Origin: Planctomycetota bacterium
GTDB taxonomy: Bacteria > Planctomycetota > Phycisphaerae > SM23-33
Direction of reading: 5' to 3'
Length of the DNA: 36,173 nt
Assembly (NCBI GenBank): GCA_024275995.1
Contig: JAJRYB010000049.1
Span: 1-36,173 of the forward strand
Below the pieces are notes generated by a model. That model did no database searches, was not told where the DNA came from, and was given only the letters and a program-made list of their open reading frames with translations. A program made the translations under genes and the position numbers. Shown here piece after piece: positions 22,959-31,015 of this stretch (its first letter is position 1; each line of letters starts with the position of its first letter).

Positions 22959-25316
22959 TCAGAAAGTCCATCCCAGGCTGAAACTGAAGATCTGATCGTC
23001 GTCCTCGTCGTTCTTGTTGAGCGGGAAGCCGAAATCGAGGCTTATGGGAATGGGTCCGAAGAACGGCACGGTCCAGCGTATTCCGAAACCGGCGGAAACG
23101 CGATACGTAGTTACCCCGAAGTCGCTCTCCACCGTTCCGGTGTCGAGGAAGAGAACGCCGCGAACCTGCCCCTCGCCTCCTTTTCCGATCAGGGGGAAGG
23201 TGTACTCGCCACCCGCAAACGCCATGAAGTCGCCGCCGATGGGATCGTCCGAGGCAGTTCCGCGCGGGCTGATACCGCGATACCTGAACCCGCGAACGCT
23301 TCCGATACCGCCGCCGTAGAAGCGCTCGAACACGGGCGCGTCGTCGGTGACGTATCCTGCCGAAAAGCGTCCGGCGATTATGTGCTTGCGGTCCAGTGCG
23401 TCCACGTACACGGTCCGGTAGATGCGGTATTCTCCCACGATCTTACCGAAGTTGAAGTCGCCCACGACCTGTTCGTAGCTCACGCGGATCCGGTCGCCTC
23501 TGGACGGAAGCCAGCGGCTGTCCGTGCGGTCCCGCACGAGCGTGCCCTTCAGTCCCAGAAGCAGGTGCGTTCCGGCGTCCTCCATGACTTCCACCGGCGC
23601 GTCCGATTCCAGGTTGGAAACGTCCACCCCTTCGATTCTCGCAGCCAGTTCGCCGTACCAGCGGTTCTTGAAGCGGTGCCCCACGCTCACCACGCCGCCG
23701 TAACGCGTTTCGTCGTAGCTTTCACGTCCACGAGTGAACAGGAAGCTCTTGACCCCCAGCGAATAAGGCTGGTCCATCAGGTACGGTTCGAACCAGTTGA
23801 TGTATAACCGCATCAGCTCGACACCCGGTTCGGCGACGATACTCAGCGTTTGTCCGGCGCCCTTGAACGCCTCGCCCCGCATGAACTGCCGCCACGACCT
23901 GGGCCAACCCAATATGTCGAAGTTCCGCTGCCGGAATGAAATATTACCCAGCAGTCCGCTGGAACTGCTCACGCCCACTCCAACGAGGAACTGGGCGGTC
24001 TTGCCTTCCTTGACCCGGATAATCACGTCACGGACCTCGGGCAGCTGTCCGGTGCGGATAATGTCCACTCTCTCGAACAGCCCCGATTCACGCAGCCGCC
24101 GCTCGGCAGTGTTCAGGGCGACGGTGTTGAACAACTGCGTCGGCTCGAGGGTAAGCTCCCGTCGGATCACGCGGCTTTGCGTAACAGTGTTCCCGCGGAT
24201 GGTAATCGCGCCGACGCGGTACTGGCGACCTTCGCGGATCGTGAAAATAATATTCAGCAGGGCTACTTTGCCCAGGCCCTTCGCCCACGCCGGAGACGGC
24301 GCGGTGGGGTCCACGAAAATCCGCTGGGCCTTGACGGAAACTCCGATGTAACCGATCTCGCCGTACGTGTCGTTGAGTTTCTCCAGGTCGCGGGTAAGTT
24401 GGAGCCGCGTGAAATACGCTCCCTGACGCAGACGGATGCGGTTTTGCAGTGACCTGCCGCTGAATACTCTGTTCCCGCGAAAGATCACCCGGTTGACACG
24501 ATACCGCTGGCCTTCCTTGATAACGAACGTAAGGGAAACCTTCGTCTTATCGTCGGAGAACTGCAGGCGCCGGCCTATCTCGGCATCGAGATAACCTTCC
24601 GAGACGTACAGGTTCCGGATGGAATTAACGCTGCGTTCGACCTCCTCGCTGTCCAGGATGCCCGCGACGAAAGGCCAAAGTCGCTGCGAGACGCCGACCT
24701 CCTGTCGCAGCCTCATGCTTGAAAAGGCGCTGTTTCCTTCGAAACCAAGGCGCCGGATGACGACTTTCGGACCTTCCGTGATTCGGTAGATGACCTCTCT
24801 GCGCTGAAGGGCGTCCGCGTCGACGGTTACGCTTGCGAAGTGGTATCCGCCGCCGCGGTATTTCCTGAGAAGGTCCTGCCGACCGCGCTCCACGGAGAAT
24901 CGGCTGAACGCGTCGAATACGCCGAAGCGCAGTTCCTTCGCCAGTTCGGAATTATTGAACGCCTTGTTCCCGTGAAATGCGAGTTTCGCAACCAGCGGCC
25001 GCTCGACGAGGACGAACGTTACTACGATACCGTCGGCGGTTTGCGTTTTCGTGGCTACGACGCTGGAGAACCGACCGCTGGAGAGCATGCGATTCTTGTC
25101 TGCGTTGACGATATCGTCGCTGTACAGTTCGCCGACGCGCGTTTTGACGAAGGCGAGCACCGCCTGGCGGGACATGTGTTTGTTGCCCTGGACAACCACC
25201 TTGGCGACGGTTTTTGGTTCTGCCGTCCCGGCCGGCTGGGCGACGGCAACGCCGGCGCACGCACAGAACAGCATGACGAAGACGACGATCGAACGAATTG
25301 TCCGTTGTCTTTTCAC
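22959..25316 (-). CDS. bamA: Outer-membrane protein assembly factor BamA
   Basis: A protein of 785 residues that inserts beta-barrel proteins in the outer membrane. A signal peptide (IVVFVMLFCACAGVAVA) is followed by five POTRA domains, visible as repeats such as GPKVVIRRLGFEGNSAFSS and GQRYRVNRVIFRGNRVFSG. The C-terminal Omp85 barrel contains GSVRGFRYRGIS, the conserved VRGF of strand 6, and ends in FSFSLGWTF with a terminal Phe for barrel recognition. The start codon is GTG at 25316. It is the first gene of the operon. Confidence 0.95.
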   Translation of the reverse strand: MKRQRTIRSIVVFVMLFCACAGVAVAQPAGTAEPKTVAKVVVQGNKHMSRQAVLAFVKTRVGELYSDDIVNADKNRMLSSGRFSSVVATKTQTADGIVVTFVLVERPLVAKLAFHGNKAFNNSELAKELRFGVFDAFSRFSVERGRQDLLRKYRGGGYHFASVTVDADALQRREVIYRITEGPKVVIRRLGFEGNSAFSSMRLRQEVGVSQRLWPFVAGILDSEEVERSVNSIRNLYVSEGYLDAEIGRRLQFSDDKTKVSLTFVIKEGQRYRVNRVIFRGNRVFSGRSLQNRIRLRQGAYFTRLQLTRDLEKLNDTYGEIGYIGVSVKAQRIFVDPTAPSPAWAKGLGKVALLNIIFTIREGRQYRVGAITIRGNTVTQSRVIRRELTLEPTQLFNTVALNTAERRLRESGLFERVDIIRTGQLPEVRDVIIRVKEGKTAQFLVGVGVSSSSGLLGNISFRQRNFDILGWPRSWRQFMRGEAFKGAGQTLSIVAEPGVELMRLYINWFEPYLMDQPYSLGVKSFLFTRGRESYDETRYGGVVSVGHRFKNRWYGELAARIEGVDVSNLESDAPVEVMEDAGTHLLLGLKGTLVRDRTDSRWLPSRGDRIRVSYEQVVGDFNFGKIVGEYRIYRTVYVDALDRKHIIAGRFSAGYVTDDAPVFERFYGGGIGSVRGFRYRGISPRGTASDDPIGGDFMAFAGGEYTFPLIGKGGEGQVRGVLFLDTGTVESDFGVTTYRVSAGFGIRWTVPFFGPIPISLDFGFPLNKNDEDDDQIFSFSLGWTF

Positions 25317-25380
25317 GGCGTTTCCCGGACAGGTTCCATACCCTTACCGCAGGACGAAGCCGACCTGCATGTAAAGCGGG

Positions 25381-25409
25381 ACGATACTTGCCGATATGGG
25401 GAAAGTCAA
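25381..25409 (-). promoter_or_regulatory. Sigma-70-type promoter of the bamA-lpx operon
   Basis: On the minus strand TTGACT (25409-25404), a spacer of exactly 17 bases, and TATCGT (25386-25381). Transcription would start near 25374, about 58 bases before the bamA GTG. No sigma-E-like site was seen. The rest of the 25317-25651 gap shows no gene. Confidence 0.6.
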
Positions 25410-25651
25410 CGAACTTTCTCCCGTCGTTTCGACGGCTGGGGGAATTGGACCCGAAAGAGATCCTTTTCCGGGGGACAGGCTTTCTCCACCGCATGGATAT
25501 AGCGGGCATTCCTCCCCGTGGACGCTATGGTTGCGTGTTCTTCGGGCCGTTAGCTCGGCTGTTGCCGTTATCGGGGGCGTTCATCCACGGGTAAACCAGC
25601 GCCTTCCGCGGGGATTGCTGTAAGTACCTGATTCCCAAGAGGTTGGACAGA

Positions 25652-25725
<74 letters not shown>

Positions 25726-25805
25726 TGGTATCACCGCAAGCACATGATGATAGCGTTCGGATACACGATTGCAACGCTTTTTGGGGGCATTTACCTTCAG
25801 GCACG

Positions 25806-27737
25806 TCAGCCGGAGGGGAAAATCATCGCTTCGGCGAACACCGCCTGGAAATTCGTGTCCTGCGACAACTCGACGTGCTCGGCGCCGCGTGCGAGATCTT
25901 CAGCCTTCCTGCGAGCGGCGGTGCTCAGAAGGGCGAACCGCGCGCCGTTCAGCGAGGCGTTCCCGACGTAGTGAATCCGGCCGTGTTCGACGTCCGGCGG
26001 CAGCAGGCCGATACGTTGCGCCTTGCTGCGACGAATGAAACTTCCGAACCCGCCGGCGATCAGCACGCGCCGCAGGTCCTTTCCTTCCAGGCCCGCCATA
26101 CCCAGCAGTATCTGCACTCCCGCGCGGATAGCGCCCACGGACAGTTGCAGCTCCCGGATGTCCTTCTGCGTGATCGAAATGTCGTTGCGATCGTCGCTCC
26201 CGACGGCAAGGACGAATTCCGCCTGTTCGTTTTCGCCGGCGCGCGCCCGGCTGCGAATCGCGACGGGCAGGTCCGCGGGCAATTCCTCACCAAGGAGCAT
26301 TCGTCCTTCCGGCGTTACGACGCCGCTATCCAGCAGGGCGGCGGTAACGTCCACCAGGGCGCTTCCGCATATACCGATCGGATCGACGCCACCTATCACG
26401 CTGAGACGCAGGTCGTCGTCCCTGCCCGCCACCTGGTCGCCTTCTTGTTGGCAGGCGGGGAGGACGATTTTTTCGATTGCGCCTCTCGTTGCGCGCATAC
26501 CGCACGAAATCCGCGCGCCTTCGAACGCCGGACCGGCGGCGGTGGAGGCTGCGAGGATCTTCCCGTCGCTGACCAGTATAATCTCCCCGTTGGTTCCTAT
26601 ATCGATCATCAGCACCGGACCGTCAGCCGCTGCGATATCCGTGGCGAGCATTCCGGAGACCGTATCCCCTCCGACGAATCCGCCGATCAGGGGGAACAGG
26701 TAGCACGACGCCCCGCGGTGCATTGGCAGGGGCAGTTCCTTCGAGGGCACTACCAGTCCACGCGCGTGGGCGGGAACGAACGGCACCTGCCCCAGCTGCT
26801 GCACTTCCATTCCGCCCAGCAGGTGCTCCATCGTGGTGTTTCCGGCGAAGGCCGCCTCGTACACGCATTCGTTGGAGACCGAAGCGTCGCGGCAGAGTTG
26901 CAGGATCATCTCGCCGATCGCATCGACAAGCCGGCTGCGAAGTTCCTCCAGCCGGTCCGGGCTTTCGGAAGCGTAGCCGATGCGCGACACAACGTCGTCG
27001 CCGAAACTCACCTGCGGGTTCATGGCGGAGGCAACCGCCAGCTCCTCTCCCGTTCGCAGGTCCAGCAGCGAACCGACCATCGTCGTCGTGCCGATATCGA
27101 ACGCCACGCCGTAGCATTTGTCCGTCGTGTCGCCCGGCTCGAAGTCGACCAGGTGATGGTCCGTGAGGACGGCGGTCCCCTTGAACCCGCACGACCGCAG
27201 CAGGCCCGGCAACCTTCGCAGCAGCGGAAGGTCCGCCTTGACCGGTCCTGTTGCGCGCTCCAATCGCAGCAGGTCGGCGTCCGAATCGCTCAGCGACGGT
27301 TCCGCCAGCTCCACGTATTGTTTGCGCACCGCAGGAATAATCTCCATGCCTTCAGCCGCCGGAGAAGCAAGAATGCAATGCTGATCGGCGAACAGCGACG
27401 TCGAGGGAACCTGGATGAGAGCCTCCGAGCAGATGCTGCTCTGGCACGCCAGTCGCCAGCCTGCGGAAAGCTCCGCTTCGCTGAATGTCGCCACCTCGCC
27501 CGGCGTCGGCGCGCAGGAACCCCGTATAAGTCTTATACGGCACTTTCCGCATGTCCCGGCGCCTCCGCACGGCGTGTCGATTGTAAGACCGGCCCGCCCC
27601 GCTGCCTCGAGAACCTTCGTGCCGGGTAGAACGAATACCGATCTGCCTGCCTGCGATGCCCGTCCGCCCGCTGGCGAGGCAGGCCCGCCTACCGGCGAGG
27701 CGGGTTCAAAAGTTACGCGAACTTGTGGCTGCGACAT
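25806..27737 (-). CDS. Reductive activator of corrinoid enzymes (RACo/RamA-like, 2Fe-2S plus ASKHA domain)
   Basis: A 643-residue protein. The N-terminal 2Fe-2S ferredoxin domain has CGGAGTCGKC and a fourth Cys in RLACQSS. A linker follows, then the large actin-like ATPase part (DUF4445) with GVAFDIGTTTMVGSL, LMIDIGTNGEI and LIAGGFGSFI. Proteins of this type use ATP to push electrons onto Co(II) of corrinoid methyltransferases and restore Co(I). No corrinoid methyltransferase is in the window. The ATG at 27737 is chosen, with GGAG six bases upstream. Residues about 12-31 are encoded by an inserted palindromic repeat (see separate entry) between VRVTFEP and SVFVLPGT. Confidence 0.85.
   Translation of the reverse strand: MSQPQVRVTFEPASPVGGPASPAGGRASQAGRSVFVLPGTKVLEAAGRAGLTIDTPCGGAGTCGKCRIRLIRGSCAPTPGEVATFSEAELSAGWRLACQSSICSEALIQVPSTSLFADQHCILASPAAEGMEIIPAVRKQYVELAEPSLSDSDADLLRLERATGPVKADLPLLRRLPGLLRSCGFKGTAVLTDHHLVDFEPGDTTDKCYGVAFDIGTTTMVGSLLDLRTGEELAVASAMNPQVSFGDDVVSRIGYASESPDRLEELRSRLVDAIGEMILQLCRDASVSNECVYEAAFAGNTTMEHLLGGMEVQQLGQVPFVPAHARGLVVPSKELPLPMHRGASCYLFPLIGGFVGGDTVSGMLATDIAAADGPVLMIDIGTNGEIILVSDGKILAASTAAGPAFEGARISCGMRATRGAIEKIVLPACQQEGDQVAGRDDDLRLSVIGGVDPIGICGSALVDVTAALLDSGVVTPEGRMLLGEELPADLPVAIRSRARAGENEQAEFVLAVGSDDRNDISITQKDIRELQLSVGAIRAGVQILLGMAGLEGKDLRRVLIAGGFGSFIRRSKAQRIGLLPPDVEHGRIHYVGNASLNGARFALLSTAARRKAEDLARGAEHVELSQDTNFQAVFAEAMIFPSG
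27642..27704. repeat. Palindromic GC-rich element inserted in frame in the RACo-like gene
   Basis: The stretch is built of CTGCCTGCCTGC, GCGAGGCAGGCCCGCC and GGCGAGGCGGG arms that fold on themselves. It encodes a Gly/Ala/Pro/Ser-rich peptide (PASPVGGPASPAGGRASQAG) in a place where ferredoxin domains of this family pass directly from the first to the second beta strand. Its length keeps the reading frame. The arms resemble the palindromes at 9818, 11009 and 35776. Confidence 0.6.
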
Positions 27738-27863
27738 TAAATGCTCCACGTATTACCGGGTATTCCAGGAAACAATCGTACCCGCCTCAATAACGGCAGA
27801 GGCAAAAGAAAATTCGAAATTTCATCGCAAATTTCCGTATCGTCGGGAAAACGCGCCTACAAT

Positions 27864-28137
27864 TCACCGGCTAAGAGGTTACGAGACCAGCTCGCCGACG
27901 TTTAAGGGAAGCTGGCTTGGCAGAGGTGGAAGCCTGCCGAGGCACGCCGGCTTGTCCGGGCGGGTAAAAAGGCTCGTGGCATGCTCGAAGGCGAAGGTAA
28001 CAGCCCGCCATCGATGCGAAAAATATGGTTCGTTCGGCGCCGGGCGGAAGAACGTTACCGGTCAGCCGCGGGACGGGCCTGTCTGACTGCAGGGAATGGG
28101 AATGGCCTTTGCAGACATACAGGCCCGTTCGCTTTTT
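27864..28137 (+). other. Structured untranslated stretch, possible RNA gene
   Basis: The gap 27738-28236 has no convincing gene, but the plus strand is rich in stems. AAGCTGGC (27909-27916) pairs with GCCGGCTT (27946-27953), and within it GCTTGGCAG pairs with CTGCCGAGGC. A very stable hairpin with a T run ends the stretch at 28071-28137. TACAAT at 27858-27863 could be a -10 box, but I see no good -35 box. I could not match it to RNase P RNA, tmRNA, SRP RNA, 6S RNA or a cobalamin riboswitch. It may be a 5' leader of the VWA gene or an independent RNA. Confidence 0.35.
28071..28137 (+). terminator. Strong intrinsic terminator hairpin
   Basis: GGACGGGCCTGT (28071-28082) pairs with ACAGGCCCGTTC (28119-28130) over 12 bp with one G-U. 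The inner arms GTCTG/CAGAC and CAGGG/CTTTG continue the stem. TTTTTCTT follows at 28133-28140. It ends about 100 bases before the VWA start codon, so it either ends a separate RNA or attenuates that gene. Confidence 0.65.
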
Positions 28138-28193
28138 CTTCCGTCGAATCCACCGTGAAGCTCGTGCTGCGTCGTGTTATGCTCTCGGGTGCA

Positions 28194-28209
28194 GCGCCCG
28201 AACGGGCGC
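28194..28209. repeat. Perfect GC-rich palindrome upstream of the VWA gene
   Basis: GCGCCCG-AA-CGGGCGC gives seven base pairs around a two-base centre, 28 bases before the proposed start codon. It could be an operator or a leader hairpin. Confidence 0.35.
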
Positions 28210-28236
28210 AAGCGGCACGTATTCCGATGGTGGTAT

Positions 28237-30804
28237 ATGATGGTTCCCGTCCTGCCCATGGCTTCAATAGTGCGGTTCGATCATCCGTGGTGGCTCGTTT
28301 CCATCGCGGCGGCGGGACTGCCGACGGTGCTTGCGGTACTGGCGAACAAACGAGGGCGAAACGTTTCCGTCGCGGCCATCGTGCTTCAAACGTGTGCGAT
28401 TCTCGCAATTGTCGCAGCGATGGCCCGTCCGTCGACGCCTCTCGACGGACGCGAACCGAAACCATGGCTTCTACTGCGGGACGTTTCCGGATCAGTGCGG
28501 TGGCAGGTGTCCGCAAACCCGCAGAATCCCTTGCGGGAGTTGTCCCTGCCGGAAGGCATGCCCGTCGATACGCAGAATTTCGCCGCTTCCCTTCTCGCCA
28601 CCGGTCGCCCGGCGAGCGACGAAGCGGCAGGGACGCTTATCGCACCGGCGTTGCGCCTTGCCCGGGCGAGGGAGAAGGCTGGAAACATTTCCGGCGCGAT
28701 CCTGCTGACCGACGGACAATTCCACGACGAGAGCTGGCGCGGAAGCGCCGCGGCGCTCGGCGCCTCCGGCGTCGATTTCTACATCGTGCCGCTGGATTCC
28801 CCGCCGACCGATGCGCGCATCGCCGATTTTCACGCTACACGCAGTCCGGACGGGCGATGCGAGCTTTCCGTTACCGTCGCCGCCAACGCGCCGCAGCGGC
28901 GAACCGTCCGGATAGTCCGGCTGCGACCCGCGAAGAAGACCGTCCTGGAGAGAACACTGAACCTGATCGCCGGGGATACGGCTACGTTGCGCCACGAAGA
29001 CAAACACATGTCCGCCATGGCGGACGTTTCCGCCTCCTACGAGGCGAGGATCGATCCTGCCGACGCCTTCCCGGAGAACGATTCAGCCGCGACGCTGCTC
29101 CTTCCGGCGCGTCGAAAGTTGTGCGTCGTTGCCGGGGCGGACAGCGGCCTTGCCGCCAGGCTCGCCGAGCTTCTCAAAGCGCCGGTGGCGTTCGTAAAAG
29201 CTGAGGACGCGCCGCGGCGCGCGGATGGATGGGCGGACTACTCGGCCGTGCTTCTGCTGGACGGCGAGGGAGACCTGCTGGATGCGCCGCGACGCGCGTC
29301 GCTCGCGGAGTACGTTCGAGACGGAGGGGGGCTGGTGCACGTCGGGGCAGGCCCCCGAGGCAGCCCCGAAGATCGCGACGATCCGCTCAACCGTGTCGCC
29401 GCTCTTATCGCCAATCCCGCGCAGCGCCGAAGCGTTTCGCTTATCGTCGTGCTCGACGCGTCCGGGTCGATGTCCCAGCCGGGCTACGCCGGCAAAGGGC
29501 AGGTCAAGTTCGACGTTGCCTCCCAGGCGCTGCTGTCTCTGCGCCGCCACCTGTCACCCGGGGACGCCCTGACGGTGATCGCGTTTTCGGATAAGCCGGT
29601 GCGACTTTACGCCGCCGGTGCCGGCGCGATCGATTTCGCCGCGGTGCGCGACGCCCTGGCGAAAATCCGTCCGAGCGGATCCACTCGCGTTATTCCCGCG
29701 ATAAAGCTCGCCGCCGACGCGCCACCGGCGGCTGGAAGCTACGGGCTGATCCTGCTGCTCAGCGACCTGCGAACCGAACGCGCCGATGCGAACAACGTCC
29801 TGCCTCTCGCCACCCTCCTGGAAAATCGGGGCTATTCGCTTGCCGTCGTTGCCGTCGGAAGCGGCGAAAACGCCGGGAATGCCGCGCCGCTGCTGATTGC
29901 GCTGCACGAACGGCTCGATAAGGTCGGAAAGGTCTCGTCTTCGCTGATCCGTCGCGATCGTATCGCCGGGGTCGCGAAGGTGTTCGCGAATATGCTCCGT
30001 AAGGCGCGCGGAGACGCGATCCGGAGGGGCACGTTCACCCCGACGGTGCAGACGACGCTGTTCGGCCTGAGGAACCTGTCCCCGCCGAAACTCGACGCGT
30101 ATATCCTCTGCGCCTCGCGGGAAGGCGCCGAGGTGCTCGGGAGTATCGGCGCGGACCCGATTATCGCGCGAAGAACGGCTGGGCTTGGAAGGAGCGTAAC
30201 GCTGGCGGTTCCGTTAGGACCGCCGGAAAACAATGCCCTGCGAGCCTGGGAGAAAACCACCCCGCTGCTAGCAGCCGCGGTGCAATGGGCGATGAAACCC
30301 GCGGGCGATCCGAGATTCACCGGAAAAATCGTCCGCAGCGGACGTAAGGCCCGCCTGAGGATTGTTGCACGCGACGCGGCGGGGCCGATGAACAGCCTGG
30401 AACTTCTCGCGCGCATTCGCCCGTCGCGGCAGGAGGCTGCCGTGATAGAGATTGCCTTATCGCACGTCGGCCCGGGACGATACGTCGCCGAGCTTCCGGA
30501 CGCGCAAGGCCCGGCCGGGATCATCGTCAGCGATGTGGGTGCGGGCGGTCCGGTTCGCTGGCGCGGCGTTTTGGGCAGGTCCACGAAGCTCGAATACGCA
30601 CGAATCGGCGCGGACTGGGAAAACCTGCGACGACTGGAAACCCTCACGGGCGGGCGGATCGTTTCGGCGAATCGCCTGGCGTCCCTGGCCGGTCGCCTGG
30701 ACGCCCGACGTTACAAACCGCTGTGGATGCACCTTGTGATACTTGCAGCCGTGCTCATGCTCACGGAATGGGCGACGCTGCGCCAGTGGCGAAAGAACGC
30801 CTGA
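28237..30804 (+). CDS. Membrane protein with two von Willebrand A domains
   Basis: A protein of 855 residues. Two N-terminal helices (WWLVSIAAAGLPTVLAVLA, IVLQTCAILAIVAAMA) are followed by a VWA domain beginning RDVSGSVR (residues about 81-88) with a later LLTDGQ. Then comes a part resembling the amidotransferase-like domain of such proteins (YVRDGGGLVHVGAG), a second VWA beginning VVLDASGSMS (Asp near residue 407), a beta-rich part, and a C-terminal helix (LVILAAVLMLTEWATLRQW). Both VWA domains keep the DxSxS metal site. Bat-type and related proteins work with MoxR ATPases, but none is adjacent. Starts at 28237 and 28240 (tandem ATG) are equally possible; the frame is open back to 28174. Confidence 0.8.
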   Translation: MMVPVLPMASIVRFDHPWWLVSIAAAGLPTVLAVLANKRGRNVSVAAIVLQTCAILAIVAAMARPSTPLDGREPKPWLLLRDVSGSVRWQVSANPQNPLRELSLPEGMPVDTQNFAASLLATGRPASDEAAGTLIAPALRLARAREKAGNISGAILLTDGQFHDESWRGSAAALGASGVDFYIVPLDSPPTDARIADFHATRSPDGRCELSVTVAANAPQRRTVRIVRLRPAKKTVLERTLNLIAGDTATLRHEDKHMSAMADVSASYEARIDPADAFPENDSAATLLLPARRKLCVVAGADSGLAARLAELLKAPVAFVKAEDAPRRADGWADYSAVLLLDGEGDLLDAPRRASLAEYVRDGGGLVHVGAGPRGSPEDRDDPLNRVAALIANPAQRRSVSLIVVLDASGSMSQPGYAGKGQVKFDVASQALLSLRRHLSPGDALTVIAFSDKPVRLYAAGAGAIDFAAVRDALAKIRPSGSTRVIPAIKLAADAPPAAGSYGLILLLSDLRTERADANNVLPLATLLENRGYSLAVVAVGSGENAGNAAPLLIALHERLDKVGKVSSSLIRRDRIAGVAKVFANMLRKARGDAIRRGTFTPTVQTTLFGLRNLSPPKLDAYILCASREGAEVLGSIGADPIIARRTAGLGRSVTLAVPLGPPENNALRAWEKTTPLLAAAVQWAMKPAGDPRFTGKIVRSGRKARLRIVARDAAGPMNSLELLARIRPSRQEAAVIEIALSHVGPGRYVAELPDAQGPAGIIVSDVGAGGPVRWRGVLGRSTKLEYARIGADWENLRRLETLTGGRIVSANRLASLAGRLDARRYKPLWMHLVILAAVLMLTEWATLRQWRKNA

Positions 30805-30852
30805 ACGCGGATAGCGATTGGTGTAAAACAGACCATGGGTCGCAATCTGTCA

Positions 30853-30924
30853 CAGCCCACCGGTAGTTATCAACAATATCCCACAGATGGTTATCAACAA
30901 CAGCCCACAGATAGCTATCTGTGG
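30853..30924. repeat. Three 24-bp tandem repeats
   Basis: Units at 30853-30876, 30877-30900 and 30901-30924 follow the pattern (C/T)A(G/T)CCCAC..GTTATCAACAA, the third diverging at its end. Each holds TTATCAACA or a derivative, one base from a DnaA box (TTATCCACA), and CCCAC(A/C). Read in the 30835 frame they give an 8-residue QPTGSYQQ-like repeat, but I do not think that frame is a gene. Confidence 0.6.
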
Positions 30925-30929
30925 GCTGT
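30900..30929. terminator. 30-bp perfect palindrome between convergent genes
   Basis: ACAGCCCACAGATAG is followed at once by its exact reverse complement. It lies between the stop of the VWA gene (30804) and the stop of the PEP-CTERM gene (31016). Two further hairpins follow: TCCC-GTCGGT-GGGA and ATCCCA-TCGGT-TGGGAT, up to 30991. A bidirectional terminator is the simplest reading, though no T run follows. Confidence 0.5.
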
Positions 30930-31015
30930 CATCGTTATCTCATCATCGTTATCCCGTCGGTGGGACGTTTTCACTATCCCATCGGTTGGGATTCGCTATT
31001 CAATTTTTCTCACCT

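Noticed and set aside
27864-28137. Cobalamin riboswitch or RNase P RNA
   Set aside because: AAGGGAA is present but the conserved cobalamin core (GCCACTG-type box and the GGTGCGAATCC arm) and the RNase P GGAAAGTCCGGGC core are both absent.
30853-30924. Replication origin (DnaA-box-like TTATCAACA repeats)
   Set aside because: Each copy deviates from TTATCCACA, there is no dnaA/dnaN gene nearby and no AT-rich unwinding region beside it.
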